Shown: positions 28,559 through 39,500 of the stretch, piece after piece
Numbering within the stretch: the first letter of the stretch is position 1
How the letters are laid out: every line of letters starts with the position of its first letter
Assembly (NCBI GenBank): GCA_018830325.1
Contig: JAHJSQ010000064.1
Coordinates: forward strand, 62,001 to 126,000
Direction: 5' to 3'
Length of the DNA: 64,000 nt
Source of the DNA: Gammaproteobacteria bacterium
Lineage (GTDB): Bacteria > Pseudomonadota > Gammaproteobacteria > Methylococcales > Methylomonadaceae
Position numbers and translations under genes: made by a program
Notes under the pieces: generated by a model
Seen by the model: only the letters and a program-made list of their open reading frames with translations
The model's database searches: none
What the model was told of the DNA's origin: nothing

Positions 28559-29881
28559 ATGACTACGCAAACCGCTAGCCGTTATACGGCAGAATATTCG
28601 AAAATCGAAGCGAAGTTGCCCGGAGGATCGCTGCCGTGGCTGCTCGAATTGCGCAATGATGCGCTGAAACAATTTTCCGGGCGCGGTTTTCCGTCGCTGC
28701 GGGAAGAAGAATGGCGCTATACGAACGTATCCAGCATCGAGAAAAATTTGTTCGAACCTCGTCTTGAGCCGAGCGATCAACAAATAGACAAAGATTGGCT
28801 CAAAAATTATTGTTTGGCCGATTGCTGGCAAATTGTGTTAGTCGACGGCTATTACTCGGCTGAATTGTCCAACCTAGCAGGCATTCCGAAAAACGTCACG
28901 ATAAAGAGCCTAAACGAACTACTTGACGCCGATGCCGAGCAAGTCGAACCTTACTTCGGCAAAGCGGTTAGCATTGATGAGCACAGTTTCGTCGCGTTTA
29001 ATACCGCTTGGTTCGGCGATGGCGCATTCATACGCATACCGGCCAAAACCTTGCTCGACAAGCCCGTGCAATTGCTGCATGTCGTCACCGACCCGAATCG
29101 CTTGGCGGCGACGCGTAATCTCGTGATTGCCGAATCGATGGCGCAGGCGCAAATGATCGAAACCTACGTCGGCGTCGATCAAGCCTATCTATCGGCGGCG
29201 GTCACCGAAGTGTTCGTCGAGCCGAACGCCGATTTGACTATGTTCAAACTGCAATGCGAATCGGAAAAAGCGTATCACTTCGGCGGTACTTATGTGAAAC
29301 AGTCTCGTGACGCACGTTTCAGTCATCACAATTTCGCCTTCGGAAGCCTATTGGCGAGAAGCGATATTCATGTCGACCTCGGCCATGCGAGCGAATGTAA
29401 TTTGAACGGTTTGTATCTGGGTATCAAACGGCAGCATCTCGACAACCATACGCGCATCAATCACCTTGAACCGTATGCAGTCAGTCGCGAAGTTTATAAA
29501 GGCGTGTTGGACGACAGAGCGCGCGGCGTGTTTCAAGGGCGTGTCGTTGTCGCCGAGGATGCACAAAAGACCGATTCGGAAATGAACAATCGCAATTTAT
29601 TGTTATCGAACGATGCTGAAGTCGACACCAAGCCGCAGCTGGAAATCTATGCCGACGATGTCAAATGCGCGCATGGCGTGACGGTCGGACAGCTCGACGA
29701 AAAGTCGGTGTTTTATCTGCAATCGCGCTGCGTCGATGAGGAAACCGCCCGTAACATGCTGACTTTCGCGTTCGCGAACGAGATGGTTACTAAGATAAAG
29801 CAAAAAAGCCTACACGACCTGGTGCTTGCCGAAGTGCTGAAGCGCTTTCCGCAGCAAGGGATCACGCAAGATTGGCTGTAA
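28559..29881 (+). CDS. sufD: Fe-S cluster assembly protein SufD
   Basis: 440 residues from ATG 28559, just after the sufC stop; a longer frame inside sufC is not used. Family features: FPSLREEEWRYTN near residue 45, the beta-helix core and DDRARGVFQGRVVV, NLLLSNDAEVDTKPQLEIYADDVKCAHG, with the conserved Cys and His of the last motif. Third component of SufBC2D. The operon is broken after it by an opposite-strand Uma2 gene. Confidence 0.95.
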   Translation: MTTQTASRYTAEYSKIEAKLPGGSLPWLLELRNDALKQFSGRGFPSLREEEWRYTNVSSIEKNLFEPRLEPSDQQIDKDWLKNYCLADCWQIVLVDGYYSAELSNLAGIPKNVTIKSLNELLDADAEQVEPYFGKAVSIDEHSFVAFNTAWFGDGAFIRIPAKTLLDKPVQLLHVVTDPNRLAATRNLVIAESMAQAQMIETYVGVDQAYLSAAVTEVFVEPNADLTMFKLQCESEKAYHFGGTYVKQSRDARFSHHNFAFGSLLARSDIHVDLGHASECNLNGLYLGIKRQHLDNHTRINHLEPYAVSREVYKGVLDDRARGVFQGRVVVAEDAQKTDSEMNNRNLLLSNDAEVDTKPQLEIYADDVKCAHGVTVGQLDEKSVFYLQSRCVDEETARNMLTFAFANEMVTKIKQKSLHDLVLAEVLKRFPQQGITQDWL

Positions 29882-29966
29882 GGGGTATTTGCCGGGATTT
29901 CGCTTTGTTTCATCCCAGCCGACCAGTTCAAAACACGGCGTAGGCTGGGGTTATACTAAGGCTGGG

Positions 29967-30527
29967 TTAAAGTATGTCGCCGATATCGATTGTGATTTCA
30001 GGGAGTTCGGACAAGGCGATCGAATCACCGAACGTCAATGTTCGCTTCTCTGCATAAAGATCGCCGGCCGGCTTTCGGTAAATTTCGACACAGGAATCTT
30101 TCAGGTTGAGAAGCCAGTACTCGGGAATTCGGTGTAAGGCATAAAGATGCATTTTCTGGTTACGGTCGAAATCGAGCGACGAATCGGCAACTTCGATCAG
30201 CAATAAGACATCGTTGGCGACAGGATGACGGGTCGAGTAAAAATCCGGGTTCGGCTTCAAGAGCATGAAGTCAGGTTCCGGTTCGGACAGATCGCAGAGT
30301 TGCAACGGGTTTTGCGCATTCATGATAGCCTTTCCCGCTACGCGCATGGCAAAGAAATTCATTAGCCGAATGACATGACCGGCATGATTGCAGCCTATTG
30401 GGGACATTTCCAAGATTTCTCCGTTGATCAGTTCGAGACGGCTGTCGGGCGGGAAAATGCTGGCTTCGCCCAATCTGCGCCATTCGTCGATATTGGTCAG
30501 ATGTTTTCGAGGATTCGCGATCACCAT
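29967..30527 (-). CDS. Uma2-family (DUF820) putative restriction-like endonuclease
   Basis: 186 residues with the Uma2 core: RLELINGEILEMSPIG, SEPEPDFMLLKP and LLIEVADSSLDFDRNQK, giving the PD-(D/E)XK-like D..ExA..K pattern. Function unknown; the family is spread by horizontal transfer. It is inserted opposite to the suf genes, between sufD and sufS, and is followed by an inverted-repeat element, so it looks like an accessory insertion. A second family member is at 58,552. Confidence 0.85.
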   Translation of the reverse strand: MVIANPRKHLTNIDEWRRLGEASIFPPDSRLELINGEILEMSPIGCNHAGHVIRLMNFFAMRVAGKAIMNAQNPLQLCDLSEPEPDFMLLKPNPDFYSTRHPVANDVLLLIEVADSSLDFDRNQKMHLYALHRIPEYWLLNLKDSCVEIYRKPAGDLYAEKRTLTFGDSIALSELPEITIDIGDIL

Positions 30528-30587
30528 AATTGAAACCGGTTGATTTTAAAAAAGATGTAATTATTCAGCATAACTCATGTATGAGAA

Positions 30588-30687
30588 GGTGTCGGGCATT
30601 GCTTTATAAGTCTGTCTGCAACAGGACGATGCAGTCAGAGCTTACAGGGATGTATTCACGCGTGCTTAGAAATCAATGCCTGACACC
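30588..30687. repeat. 100-bp inverted-repeat element upstream of sufS
   Basis: Arms GGTGTCGGGCATTG (30,588-30,601) and CAATGCCTGACACC (30,674-30,687) pair at 13 of 14 positions. A small palindromic intergenic element; it separates Uma2 from sufS and may carry or disturb the promoter now needed for sufS. Confidence 0.65.
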
Positions 30688-30756
30688 AACCTACCGCATG
30701 CGCTGAATAGTTACAAAAAGATAAAATATAAAGAATATACGCCAAACTAGCAAACC

Positions 30757-31980
30757 ATGACTCAATTTCCTATCGATAAAATACGCAACGATTTTCCGAT
30801 CCTGAACGAGAAAATCCGTAATAAACCGCTGGTCTATCTGGACAATGCGGCCTCAAGCCAGAAACCGAACGTCGTGATCGATTGCATCAGTCACGTCTAT
30901 CGCCATGATTATGCAAATGTGCATCGCGGAGTGCATACGCTCAGCGTACGCTCGACCGATAAGTTCGAAGGAGCTCGGGAAAAGATCAAAGATTTTATCA
31001 ATGCCGAATCGGGCAAGGAAATCATTTTCACAAAGGGCACTACCGAATCGATCAATCTGGTCGCGCAAAGCTATGGGAAAGCCAACATCAAAGCCGGCGA
31101 CGAAATTCTGATCAGCGCGATGGAACACCATTCCAACATCGTGCCATGGCAAATGTTGAGCGAGCAGACCGGCGCGATACTGAAAGTCGCTCCGATCAAT
31201 CTTCGCGGCGAACTGATTCTCGACGAATTCATCAAATTGATCGGCGATAAAACGCGTCTGATCTCGATCGCTCATATGTCTAATGCCTTGGGTACGATTA
31301 ATCCGGTCAAACAAATCATCGCAGCCGCGCATGACAAGAACATTCCGGTATTACTCGACGGCGCACAAGCGATACCTCACATGCCTGTCGATGTGCTCGA
31401 TCTCGACTGCGATTTTTATGCTTTTTCCGGCCATAAGCTATACGGCCCATCCGGCATCGGCGTGTTGTACGGCAAACAAGCCTTGCTCGAATCGATGCCT
31501 CCGTATCAAGGCGGCGGCGACATGATTCGCAAAGTCACGTTCGAAGAAACCGAGTACAATACGCTGCCTTATAAATTTGAGGCCGGTACGCCGAGCATCG
31601 CCGACGCAATAGCCCTTGGCGCAGCAATCGATTATCTGAACGAAATCGGCATGGGCGCTGTCGCCGTATATGAGGCCGAGCTACTCGATTACGCGACCGA
31701 ACAGGCTAAGAAAATCAAAGGCCTTCGAATCATCGGCGAAGCAGCCGAAAAAGGCGCTATCCTATCCTTCGTACTGGACAAAATCCATCCGCACGATATC
31801 GGCACGATGCTGGACAGCCTAGGCATCGCGGTGAGAGCCGGGCATCACTGTGCAATGCCGGTCATGGACTTTTTCGAAGTGCCCGCAACCGCGCGAGCGT
31901 CGTTCGCGATATATAATACGAAGCAAGAAATCGATGTATTGATGAACGGCATAGAATCTTTAATAGAGGTATTTGGTTAA
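30757..31980 (+). CDS. sufS: Cysteine desulfurase SufS
   Basis: 407 residues, class II NifS/SufS type. FPILNEKIRNKPLVYLDNAA at the N-terminus, PLP lysine in FSGHKLYGPSGIGVLYG, and the persulfide Cys in VRAGHHCAMPVM. It supplies sulfur to the SUF scaffold. The last A of its stop codon is the first base of the sufU ATG. Confidence 0.95.
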   Translation: MTQFPIDKIRNDFPILNEKIRNKPLVYLDNAASSQKPNVVIDCISHVYRHDYANVHRGVHTLSVRSTDKFEGAREKIKDFINAESGKEIIFTKGTTESINLVAQSYGKANIKAGDEILISAMEHHSNIVPWQMLSEQTGAILKVAPINLRGELILDEFIKLIGDKTRLISIAHMSNALGTINPVKQIIAAAHDKNIPVLLDGAQAIPHMPVDVLDLDCDFYAFSGHKLYGPSGIGVLYGKQALLESMPPYQGGGDMIRKVTFEETEYNTLPYKFEAGTPSIADAIALGAAIDYLNEIGMGAVAVYEAELLDYATEQAKKIKGLRIIGEAAEKGAILSFVLDKIHPHDIGTMLDSLGIAVRAGHHCAMPVMDFFEVPATARASFAIYNTKQEIDVLMNGIESLIEVFG

Positions 31981-32432
31981 TGTTTGACGATTTAAGAGAT
32001 CTCTACCAAGAGGTCATTTTCGACCACAACCGCAATCCGCGTAATTTCAGGATCATCGAGAATGCAGATAGGAAAGTGGACGGTTTCAATCCGCTGTGCG
32101 GCGACCGCCTGACGCTCTACTTAAAAATGAACGGCGATGTGATCGAAGACGCGAGCTTTCAAGGTTCCGGCTGTGCGATTTCGACCGCCTCGGTGTCATT
32201 AATGACCGAAATCGTCAAAGGCAAGACCGAAGCCGAAGCCGAAGCCTTGTTCAAGACCTTTCACGAAATGACTACCGGAAAGGATGAACAGGTAAATCTC
32301 GAAGCGGTCGGCAAGCTAGCCGTGTTGGCCGGCGTCAGAGAGTATCCTGCCCGCGTCAAATGCGCGACTCTGGCTTGGCATACGCTCGACGCCGCGCTGA
32401 AGAACGAAAAACAAGCGGTTTCGACCGAATAA
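31980..32432 (+). CDS. sufU: Fe-S assembly protein SufU (zinc-dependent sulfurtransferase)
   Basis: 150 residues; IscU-like fold with NPLCGDRLTLYLKM (Cys and Asp), GSGCAISTASVSLMTE and VKCATLAWHTL, i.e. the three Cys plus Asp that bind zinc in SufU, and the SufU-type insertion before the third Cys. It takes sulfur from SufS. sufE is absent, consistent with SufU as partner. Confidence 0.92.
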   Translation: MFDDLRDLYQEVIFDHNRNPRNFRIIENADRKVDGFNPLCGDRLTLYLKMNGDVIEDASFQGSGCAISTASVSLMTEIVKGKTEAEAEALFKTFHEMTTGKDEQVNLEAVGKLAVLAGVREYPARVKCATLAWHTLDAALKNEKQAVSTE

Positions 32433-32438
32433 GCGCCT

Positions 32439-33218
32439 TTGTCCGAGCAACTTTTTATCGGTAAACTCGCGGTGCTTTATGAAGGGCAGGGCGATGCCGC
32501 TGATTTTAAGCGATTGGCCGAAAGATTGGGCGTTCCGCTTAGAGTGCCGTCCGAACCCAACTTCGATCCGCTTGAATCATTTTATTTGACCTGGCGCGAC
32601 GGTGTGCTGAAACTGCTCGATCGTGAACTGCTGAAAAAAGGCGGTCTGGCGGTCGATATCGAACCACGGCCCGGCGAGCAAAGGTCCTGGCCCGCACCGA
32701 AAAACACGCCGCTCGGTCAGTCCTTGGGGCGAAAAACGCAGACCGTCGTCGACGCGACGACCGGTTGGGGCCAGGACAGCCTGCATATTTTCAGAATGGG
32801 CTACCGGCTGCGCTGCATCGAACGTTCGCCGGTCATGGTTGAGCTATTGCAAGATGCTTTTCGGCGTTTAGGCGAATTGGAGTGGGTCAAAAACCTATCG
32901 CTCGAATTACCCGAATTGATCGCCGGCAATGCCATACAAATTCTCGCTGGGCTCGACCCGAAGCCCGACTGCATCTATATCGATCCGATGTTTCCGCCGA
33001 AACGCAAAAAATCGGCGTTGGCGAAAAAATCGATGACAATCTTGCACGAACTACTCGGCGATGATCCAGATAAAGACGCCTTGTTTGAAATCGCGATGCA
33101 GGCAGCAGAGAAAAAAGTGGTCGTGAAGAGTCCCGATTATGCGCAGCCGCTCGGCGGGAAACCGAGTCAGAGTTTTCATGGCAAACTGTTGCGTTACGAT
33201 GTGTATATCAAAAGCTAA
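32439..33218 (+). CDS. rsmJ: 16S rRNA (guanine1516-N2)-methyltransferase RsmJ
   Basis: 259 residues from a TTG start 6 bases after sufU. SAM motif VVDATTGWGQDSLHI, then YIDPMFPPKRKKSALAKKSM, the NPPF-like catalytic DPMFPP loop of RsmJ. Modifies small-subunit rRNA. Its place inside the suf operon seems to be convenience of transcription. Confidence 0.9.
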   Translation: MSEQLFIGKLAVLYEGQGDAADFKRLAERLGVPLRVPSEPNFDPLESFYLTWRDGVLKLLDRELLKKGGLAVDIEPRPGEQRSWPAPKNTPLGQSLGRKTQTVVDATTGWGQDSLHIFRMGYRLRCIERSPVMVELLQDAFRRLGELEWVKNLSLELPELIAGNAIQILAGLDPKPDCIYIDPMFPPKRKKSALAKKSMTILHELLGDDPDKDALFEIAMQAAEKKVVVKSPDYAQPLGGKPSQSFHGKLLRYDVYIKS

Positions 33219-33233
33219 AACTCAGGAGTTATC

Positions 33234-33554
33234 ATGTCCGATTGGATAGATGTCGTCGATCAAGATGCATTGGCCGATGGCGAACATGTCGTTGTTGAAG
33301 TCGATGGCGCCGATGTCGCGATATTCAAAATAGACGGCGAATTTTTCGCGATTGAGGATGTATGCACGCATGACGGTGCAGAAATCGCCAGCGGCGAACT
33401 CGACGGAGACGAAATCGTTTGTCCGAGACACGGCGCTCGATTCTGCGTCAAAACCGGCGCAGTCAAGTCCGCGCCGGCTTATGAAGACATCCCCTGTTTT
33501 CCGTTGCGTATCGAAAACCACCGTCTTCAAGTTCGCGACGATCGTTGGGATTAG
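33234..33554 (+). CDS. Rieske-type [2Fe-2S] ferredoxin
   Basis: 106 residues with both cluster motifs, CTHDGAEIASG (C-x-H) and CPRHGARFCVKTG (C-x2-H). Similar to soluble ferredoxin subunits of non-haem oxygenases, often last in proteobacterial SUF operons where it may act in assembly or as a client. 15 bases after rsmJ. Confidence 0.92.
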   Translation: MSDWIDVVDQDALADGEHVVVEVDGADVAIFKIDGEFFAIEDVCTHDGAEIASGELDGDEIVCPRHGARFCVKTGAVKSAPAYEDIPCFPLRIENHRLQVRDDRWD

Positions 33555-33686
33555 CCGTTCAATCGTTTTTCGTTTATGAATGAAACGCGCTAATCGTATA
33601 TAATCTAATGTTTTTCCATGAGGCCGATTAATTGCGAGTCAATGTTCGGCCAATGGTCTTTCGGTTTCATTAGATTATAAAAATTC

Positions 33687-34785
33687 ATGCAAGAAATTAA
33701 TCCTATCAAAAACAAAATCACCGACCTCAAAAGCCGCGGCGACGCGCTTAGGAGGTATCTTTGACTTCGATATCAAAAGCGAACGCCTCGTCGAAGTTCT
33801 GAAAGAACTCGAAGACCCCTCAATTTGGAACAACCCCGAACAGGCTCAAGCTATGGGTAAGGAACGGGTGCAACTCGAAAAAGTCGTCAATACGATCAAC
33901 GAATTGGATCACGGCCTCGCCGACGCCGAAGAGTTACTAGTGATGGCAGTAGAAGAGGGAGACGAAGAAACCGTCGATACGGTTGCGAACGACCTTGATC
34001 AACTCGAAAGAAAAGTCGCCGAACTCGAATTTCGGCGCATGTTCTCCGGCGAAATGGACGCGAATAATGCCTTTCTCGATATTCAGGCCGGTTCCGGCGG
34101 CACCGAAGCACAAGATTGGGCTTCAATGATCGAACGCATGTATCTGCGTTGGGGCGAAGCGAAAGGTTTCAAGACCGAATTGATCGAAGAGTCGCCGGGC
34201 GATGTCGCCGGCATCAAGAGCGCAACGATCAAGTTCGAAGGCGAATACGCCTTCGGTTGGCTGCGAACCGAAACCGGCGTGCATCGATTGGTAAGAAAAT
34301 CACCGTTTGACTCCGGCAACCGCCGCCATACCTCATTTGCCTCGGTTTTCGTATCCCCCGAAATCGACGATGATATCGATATTGATATCAATCCGGCCGA
34401 TTTGCGCATCGACGTTTATCGAGCCAGCGGGGCCGGTGGTCAGCATGTCAACCGGACCGAGTCCGCGGTCAGGATTACTCATGGGCCAAGCGGCATCGTC
34501 GTGCAATGTCAAAGCGATCGTTCGCAGCATAAGAACAAAGACACCGCAATGAAACAGCTCAAGGCCAAGTTATATGAAATGGAAATCATGAAACGTAGCG
34601 AGCAACAGCAGGCGCTTGAAGATTCCAAATCCGATATTGGCTGGGGCAGTCAGATCCGCTCGTATGTCTTGGATCAATCGCGCATCAAAGATTTACGCAC
34701 CAACGTCGAAACCGGCAATACACAGGCAGTGCTCGACGGCGAATTGGATCAATTTATCGAAGCAAGTTTAAAAAGCGGGTTATAA
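33687..34785 (+). CDS. prfB: Peptide chain release factor 2, with programmed +1 frameshift
   Basis: Starts at ATG 33687; 25 codons are read before an in-frame TGA (33,762-33,764), after which translation continues in the +1 frame from GAC 33763, giving 365 residues, the normal RF2 length. The tripeptide region [13 protein letters not shown] and the GGQ motif ([19 protein letters not shown]) are intact. RF2 recognises UGA and UAA, and regulates itself through the internal UGA. No frameshift error is implied. Confidence 0.96.
33750..33765 (+). promoter_or_regulatory. prfB autoregulatory frameshift site
   Basis: AGGAGGTATCTTTGAC: an internal Shine-Dalgarno AGGAGG three bases before the slippery CTT followed by the TGA stop and C. 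The common enterobacterial form is AGGGGGTATCTTTGAC, so this SD is a perfect anti-SD match. Confidence 0.95.
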
Positions 34786-34925
34786 ACTAAAGGACTGAAG
34801 CTCAATACGATACAGTCGGAATCCTAAAGAAAGATGCTATCGCCGCGAAACTACTGATGGCATGAGTAGCCCCTTATTAACACCGGCTTTTTTAAATTTA
34901 AAATCTTAAATAACACCTTAAAATC

Positions 34926-36422
34926 ATGTCCGAACTTTTGCAAGACGAACAAGAACAAATCAGACAACGCCGTAGTAAACTAAAAGAAATACGTGAGCGC
35001 GGCATCGCATTTCCTACGGATTTTCGTCGTAATGTCGTAGTCGGCGAATTGCTGGCCGAATACGGCGAAAAAACCAAGGAAGAGCTCGAGACCGATCCGA
35101 TCCGAGTCAAAGTTGCCGGGCGCATGATGACTCGCCGCATCATGGGTAAGGCAAGTTTCTGTCATATCCAGGACATGTCCGGCAAAATGCAGCTTTATGT
35201 CGCGCGCGATCATCTGCCGGAAGGTTTCTACAACGATCAGTTCAAGAAATGGGACATTGGCGATATCATAGGCACCGAGGGTGTATTGTTCAAAACCAAT
35301 GTCGGCGAATTGAGCATCAAAGTTGACGATATTCGTTTATTGACCAAGGCGCTTAGGCCGTTGCCTGAAAAATTCCACGGTATCGCCGATCAAGAAATCA
35401 AATACCGCCAGCGTTATCTGGATTTGATCATGAGCGAGCAATCGCGCAAGACTTTCCTGATCCGTTCGAAAATCGTTACATACATAAGAGAATTCTTGGT
35501 AGCGCGACAATTTCTCGAAGTCGAAACGCCAATGATGCAGGCGATTCCCGGTGGTGCAACCGCTCGCCCGTTCAAGACGCATCACAATGCCTTGGACATG
35601 GAGCTGTTTTTACGGATTGCGCCGGAATTGTATCTGAAACGACTGATTGTCGGCGGTTTCGAGCGGGTTTTCGAAATCAACCGCAATTTCCGCAACGAAG
35701 GACTGTCGACACGGCACAATCCGGAATTCACGATGCTTGAATTCTATCAGGCCTATGCCGAGTATCACGACTTGATGGATTTGACCGAAGAAATGGTGCG
35801 AGGCATCGCACTCGAAGTACTCGGCCAAACGCTAATTACTTACCAAGGCGAACAATACGACTTCGGCAAGCCGTTCGATCGCATGACCGTGGTCGAATCG
35901 ATTCTGCATTTCAATCCGGATTTGGCGGTCGACGATTTGGCGACGCGCGAAGCGGCGGCGAAGGTGGCTGAAAATTTGAAAATCCCGGTCAAGGACGGCT
36001 ACGGTCTCGGTAAGATTCAAATCGAAATCTTTGAAAAAACCGTGGAACATCGCTTGATGAATCCGACGTTTATTACCGCCTATCCGGTCGAAGTGTCACC
36101 ATTGGCCAGACGCAACGATGACGATCCGCATGTGACCGACCGCTTCGAATTTTTCGTCGGCGGGCGTGAAATTGCGAACGGTTTTACCGAGTTGAACGAC
36201 GCCGAAGACCAGGCGGAACGTTTTCGTAAGCAGGTCGAGGAAAAAGAAGCCGGCGACGACGAAGCGATGCATTACGACGCCGACTATGTCACGGCATTGG
36301 AACACGGCATGCCGCCGACGGCAGGCGAGGGCATAGGCATCGATCGCCTGGTGATGTTGTTTACCGATGCTCCGTCGATACGAGATGTATTATTGTTCCC
36401 ACATCTTCGGCCTAAGAATTAA
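34926..36422 (+). CDS. lysS: Lysyl-tRNA synthetase (class II)
   Basis: 498 residues: N-terminal OB-fold anticodon domain ([20 protein letters not shown]), then the class II core with motif 2 [20 protein letters not shown] and motif 3 [15 protein letters not shown]. Follows prfB as in E. coli (prfB-lysS). The Tn3 transposon starts 62 bases after its stop. Confidence 0.97.
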   Translation: MSELLQDEQEQIRQRRSKLKEIRERGIAFPTDFRRNVVVGELLAEYGEKTKEELETDPIRVKVAGRMMTRRIMGKASFCHIQDMSGKMQLYVARDHLPEGFYNDQFKKWDIGDIIGTEGVLFKTNVGELSIKVDDIRLLTKALRPLPEKFHGIADQEIKYRQRYLDLIMSEQSRKTFLIRSKIVTYIREFLVARQFLEVETPMMQAIPGGATARPFKTHHNALDMELFLRIAPELYLKRLIVGGFERVFEINRNFRNEGLSTRHNPEFTMLEFYQAYAEYHDLMDLTEEMVRGIALEVLGQTLITYQGEQYDFGKPFDRMTVVESILHFNPDLAVDDLATREAAAKVAENLKIPVKDGYGLGKIQIEIFEKTVEHRLMNPTFITAYPVEVSPLARRNDDDPHVTDRFEFFVGGREIANGFTELNDAEDQAERFRKQVEEKEAGDDEAMHYDADYVTALEHGMPPTAGEGIGIDRLVMLFTDAPSIRDVLLFPHLRPKN

Positions 36423-36483
36423 CCTATACCTATCGTAGGTCAAAATTCGGCACCGGGGTGTCCGTCAAAGGACGCCGTTAATA
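36423..36483 (+). repeat. Dispersed repeat copy 2, left half, ending in target duplication TAATA
   Basis: Shares TCAAAATTCGG and GTCAAAGGACGCCGT with copy 1 at 18,904. It stops at TAATA (36,479-36,483), the 5-bp duplication of the transposon; the same five bases reappear at 58,202-58,206 followed by the right half. Confidence 0.85.
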
Positions 36484-36521
36484 GGGGTTCTAAGCCCAAA
36501 CCCTCGGAATTTTTTGAATCA
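36484..36521 (+). repeat. Left terminal inverted repeat of the Tn3 transposon
   Basis: Starts GGGG as usual for the Tn3 family; pairs with 58,164-58,201 with four mismatches. It lies 15 bases past the tnpA stop codon. Confidence 0.93.
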
Positions 36522-36536
36522 TTCTAAATCAATGTG

Positions 36537-39500
36537 TTAGTCAAATGTTATGCCAGCTAAAATATGATCAAAGTCGATTGGATTACGGTTATTTTTAAAG
36601 TCATAGTGACCCAGGAAGTGGATATGTTGCCAAGCCACAGGGGAAATTTTCTGGAGTAACGCAATCACTTTCTCGTTTCCGGCAGCTTTATACTTATCGA
36701 GCAGCTGCGATAATATGATCGAATTATAGGCAATTACCACATTGGCGATAAGCCTGCCACACTGATTGGTGATGCCGGCTTCCAAATCAGTTCTGCCGAT
36801 TAGTTGCTTTTTGCCGCTGACTTGGGATGTAAATGAACGCAATTGGTGGTAGGATTCAATACGGTTTTGCGAACGGTGTACATCACGTTCTATCTGCGGA
36901 TCACGCAAATACTTTAGGGTGTAAATGCTGCGCACCAATTTGTCGAACTCAAAAATTGCCTTCCGTGTTCGATTTTGTGCGGGTAATGCGCACAGTTTTC
37001 TAATCAATGTGCTTTGGGTCATTTCCTTAAGGCCCAGCGTGGCGATGATTTGATCGATGTGGGCTTGATCGGATTCAATCAGGGAGCGGTTAATCTGTCC
37101 GGCAGGCTTAATCAAAAACTTTTCGTAGTTTGCAATATCATCGGCACAATATAGGTGTTTCAGTTGATTTTGGAGACTAACGAATCGCGGCATCAGCTTC
37201 ATGCCGAACCAATGTAAGATAGCGAAATTGGCCTTATTGATGCTGTGCATATCGCCAGTGATGGCCGTTGGCATGATATTTGAGGTATTGTTGTAGCAAA
37301 TATCGAATAAAAAATTGCTTTCATGTTCATGCGATCCGATCAATTCAGTTTGCAACGCGATATGATTGGCCAGCAGCGTATAGGCTGCAACACCTTTCCC
37401 CCGCCTAAAGTGCTTTTTAGAATGACGCGCTTTGAGGGTAGGTGTTCCCATTTCAAGATGTTGCCCATCAACACTCCCATAGAGTTGTTCCAGCCCGAAT
37501 GAATAATAGGGAAAGATGCTTAACTCCGAAATAAACTTGCTGATTCGATCATTGCTGGCCTTTAATGTTGATAGTCGTAAATATTGCTGATAGGTGACTT
37601 CCAGGACGTGATAGGGTATATCGCTTGTTTCGGACATACTCAGGTTGCCGTGATTCAGCGCCTGAGCAATAATAACGGCCATCAAACTATCTTCATCGGC
37701 GACTTTCTTGGCATAGCGCGGTTGTAACGGCGTTAACGCTGAGAGGAACTGACACTGCTCATTAACAAATCGGAAAATATCGGCAATATCATGCGATTGA
37801 AGTTTGGCATAGAAACCCAACTTTAAAGCCTCGTCTTTGTTGGCCTTGGGCTTATGCCAAGTCAAATGATTGCGAACCTCATCATACTCCAGATGCTTTA
37901 ATTTACCTTGTCGCAACTCGCGGTCGAATAGTTTCCACTGTTGACTAAGTTCGGTATACAGCGCGTCAATTGACTCATCCAAAGGCTGACGCAACCAGGG
38001 GATGCCCAGCTTCTTCAGAACATCGGCTTTCTTTTCCATCGAAACCAGATCGTCACTAAATCGGCGATTCACAACGCTATCATTCAGATAAAGTTCATTA
38101 ATGTCGAAGCGTTTTCTGATTTGGCGATAAATCCAGAATTCGTATCGGTCGCCACGAATACCGATGGCTTTCCCTTCTTCATCCAATACCAACAGATGGG
38201 AGCGCAGGCGTTTAGGTATCGTGTTGGCAGGGATTTCACTAACAGGCCGCTGCGCCAAAGTTTGTTGACGGGAGAAAACGGTCTTCATCCAGCTCAGCGC
38301 CATTAGCCAGGGGTTCTGGGTATCGGTACTGGAAAAGTGGGTGGACATCGCCAGCGGACGCAAATTTTTCTTGCAACGGGCGGTGACTTTATCGACGGCC
38401 ACCCAGCGAAAAGCCATTTGACTGGGCACTTTATCGCATAATCGTTGCCCCGCAGTGATTAGGGAATCCTTCGGCATGATGTTAAATGCCTGATCGCGTA
38501 CTGTACCGAATAATGTAGAATCGTCTATCGCCTCATCAACATACAGTAAAATCAGACGGCCTACTTGTGGAGACTCTTGTTGTTTGCTGGATAAGGATTG
38601 ATTAAACTGCTGCTTTGAATCGCTCTTGGTTTCTTCTTCCAGTTTTTTAAGCTGGTAACAAAAACTGCTAACCAGGTTATCGCTCAGTTGCTGGTAACGT
38701 TGCCAAGCGTAGCACAACAGATACAAATAGGTTTGCCCAGGCTTCAGTCGCCTTAAGTCATAGATGCTGTAAAAATTGGCGAGACTGGCGTAGTAATTTT
38801 TATTTTGCTGCGAAATTTCGAGTTTTGGCAGGAGTGTCTTCGCTATCTGGTACAAAGGCTCCAGCGTTGCCCGCTTCTGGCGTTCTACCACCATCATTTG
38901 GTAGCTGAAGTTCTTGGTATCTTGCTTGATGGCCGCCAATCCAGACAAGGTATCTTCGCGAACGAGTAGTTTTTTAAGCTCAGTCCGTGCGGATTCATCT
39001 ACGATTTCATCAATCAATTGCTCCAAACGGTTGCGTTCGGAAGTCAAGGCATCACCAATGATCGTTTGTAGGGTTGTATACCCTGGGCGCACAATTTTCT
39101 GATTGTTTAAGAAGACAATCAATTCGGTCAGGATAAATGTCGGTGTGACATCTTGTCTCGCCAGTTCAGTAGCTTTATCCAATAGCGTTGCCACATCGCT
39201 TTCTAACCAAAGCCGATAGCCAAATAATTCCGCGATTACGTTGCGTTGCAAATAATATTCAGTCATTTGCAAGGGCTGCAATGCCACATTCATACCAGGG
39301 AAATACCGCTGCATTATGAAGGTGATGTCTTCTTCTGGCACATCTTGAAGCGAAAACCGGAAAAAGGTTTGTTTCGCCTTAAAGTAACCCATCTGTAACA
39401 AGCAATAGAGCTGTGAGCGAAGGCCATTCCGTTGGAACACGATGCCATGTTCTTTCTCCGTCATCGCGAAAAACTCGGTACGTTGAAAATCATCGAAATC

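Noticed and set aside
33762-33764. Internal TGA in prfB as selenocysteine codon or a mutation
   Set aside because: The AGGAGG-TAT-CTT-TGA-C context is the known programmed +1 frameshift of release factor 2.
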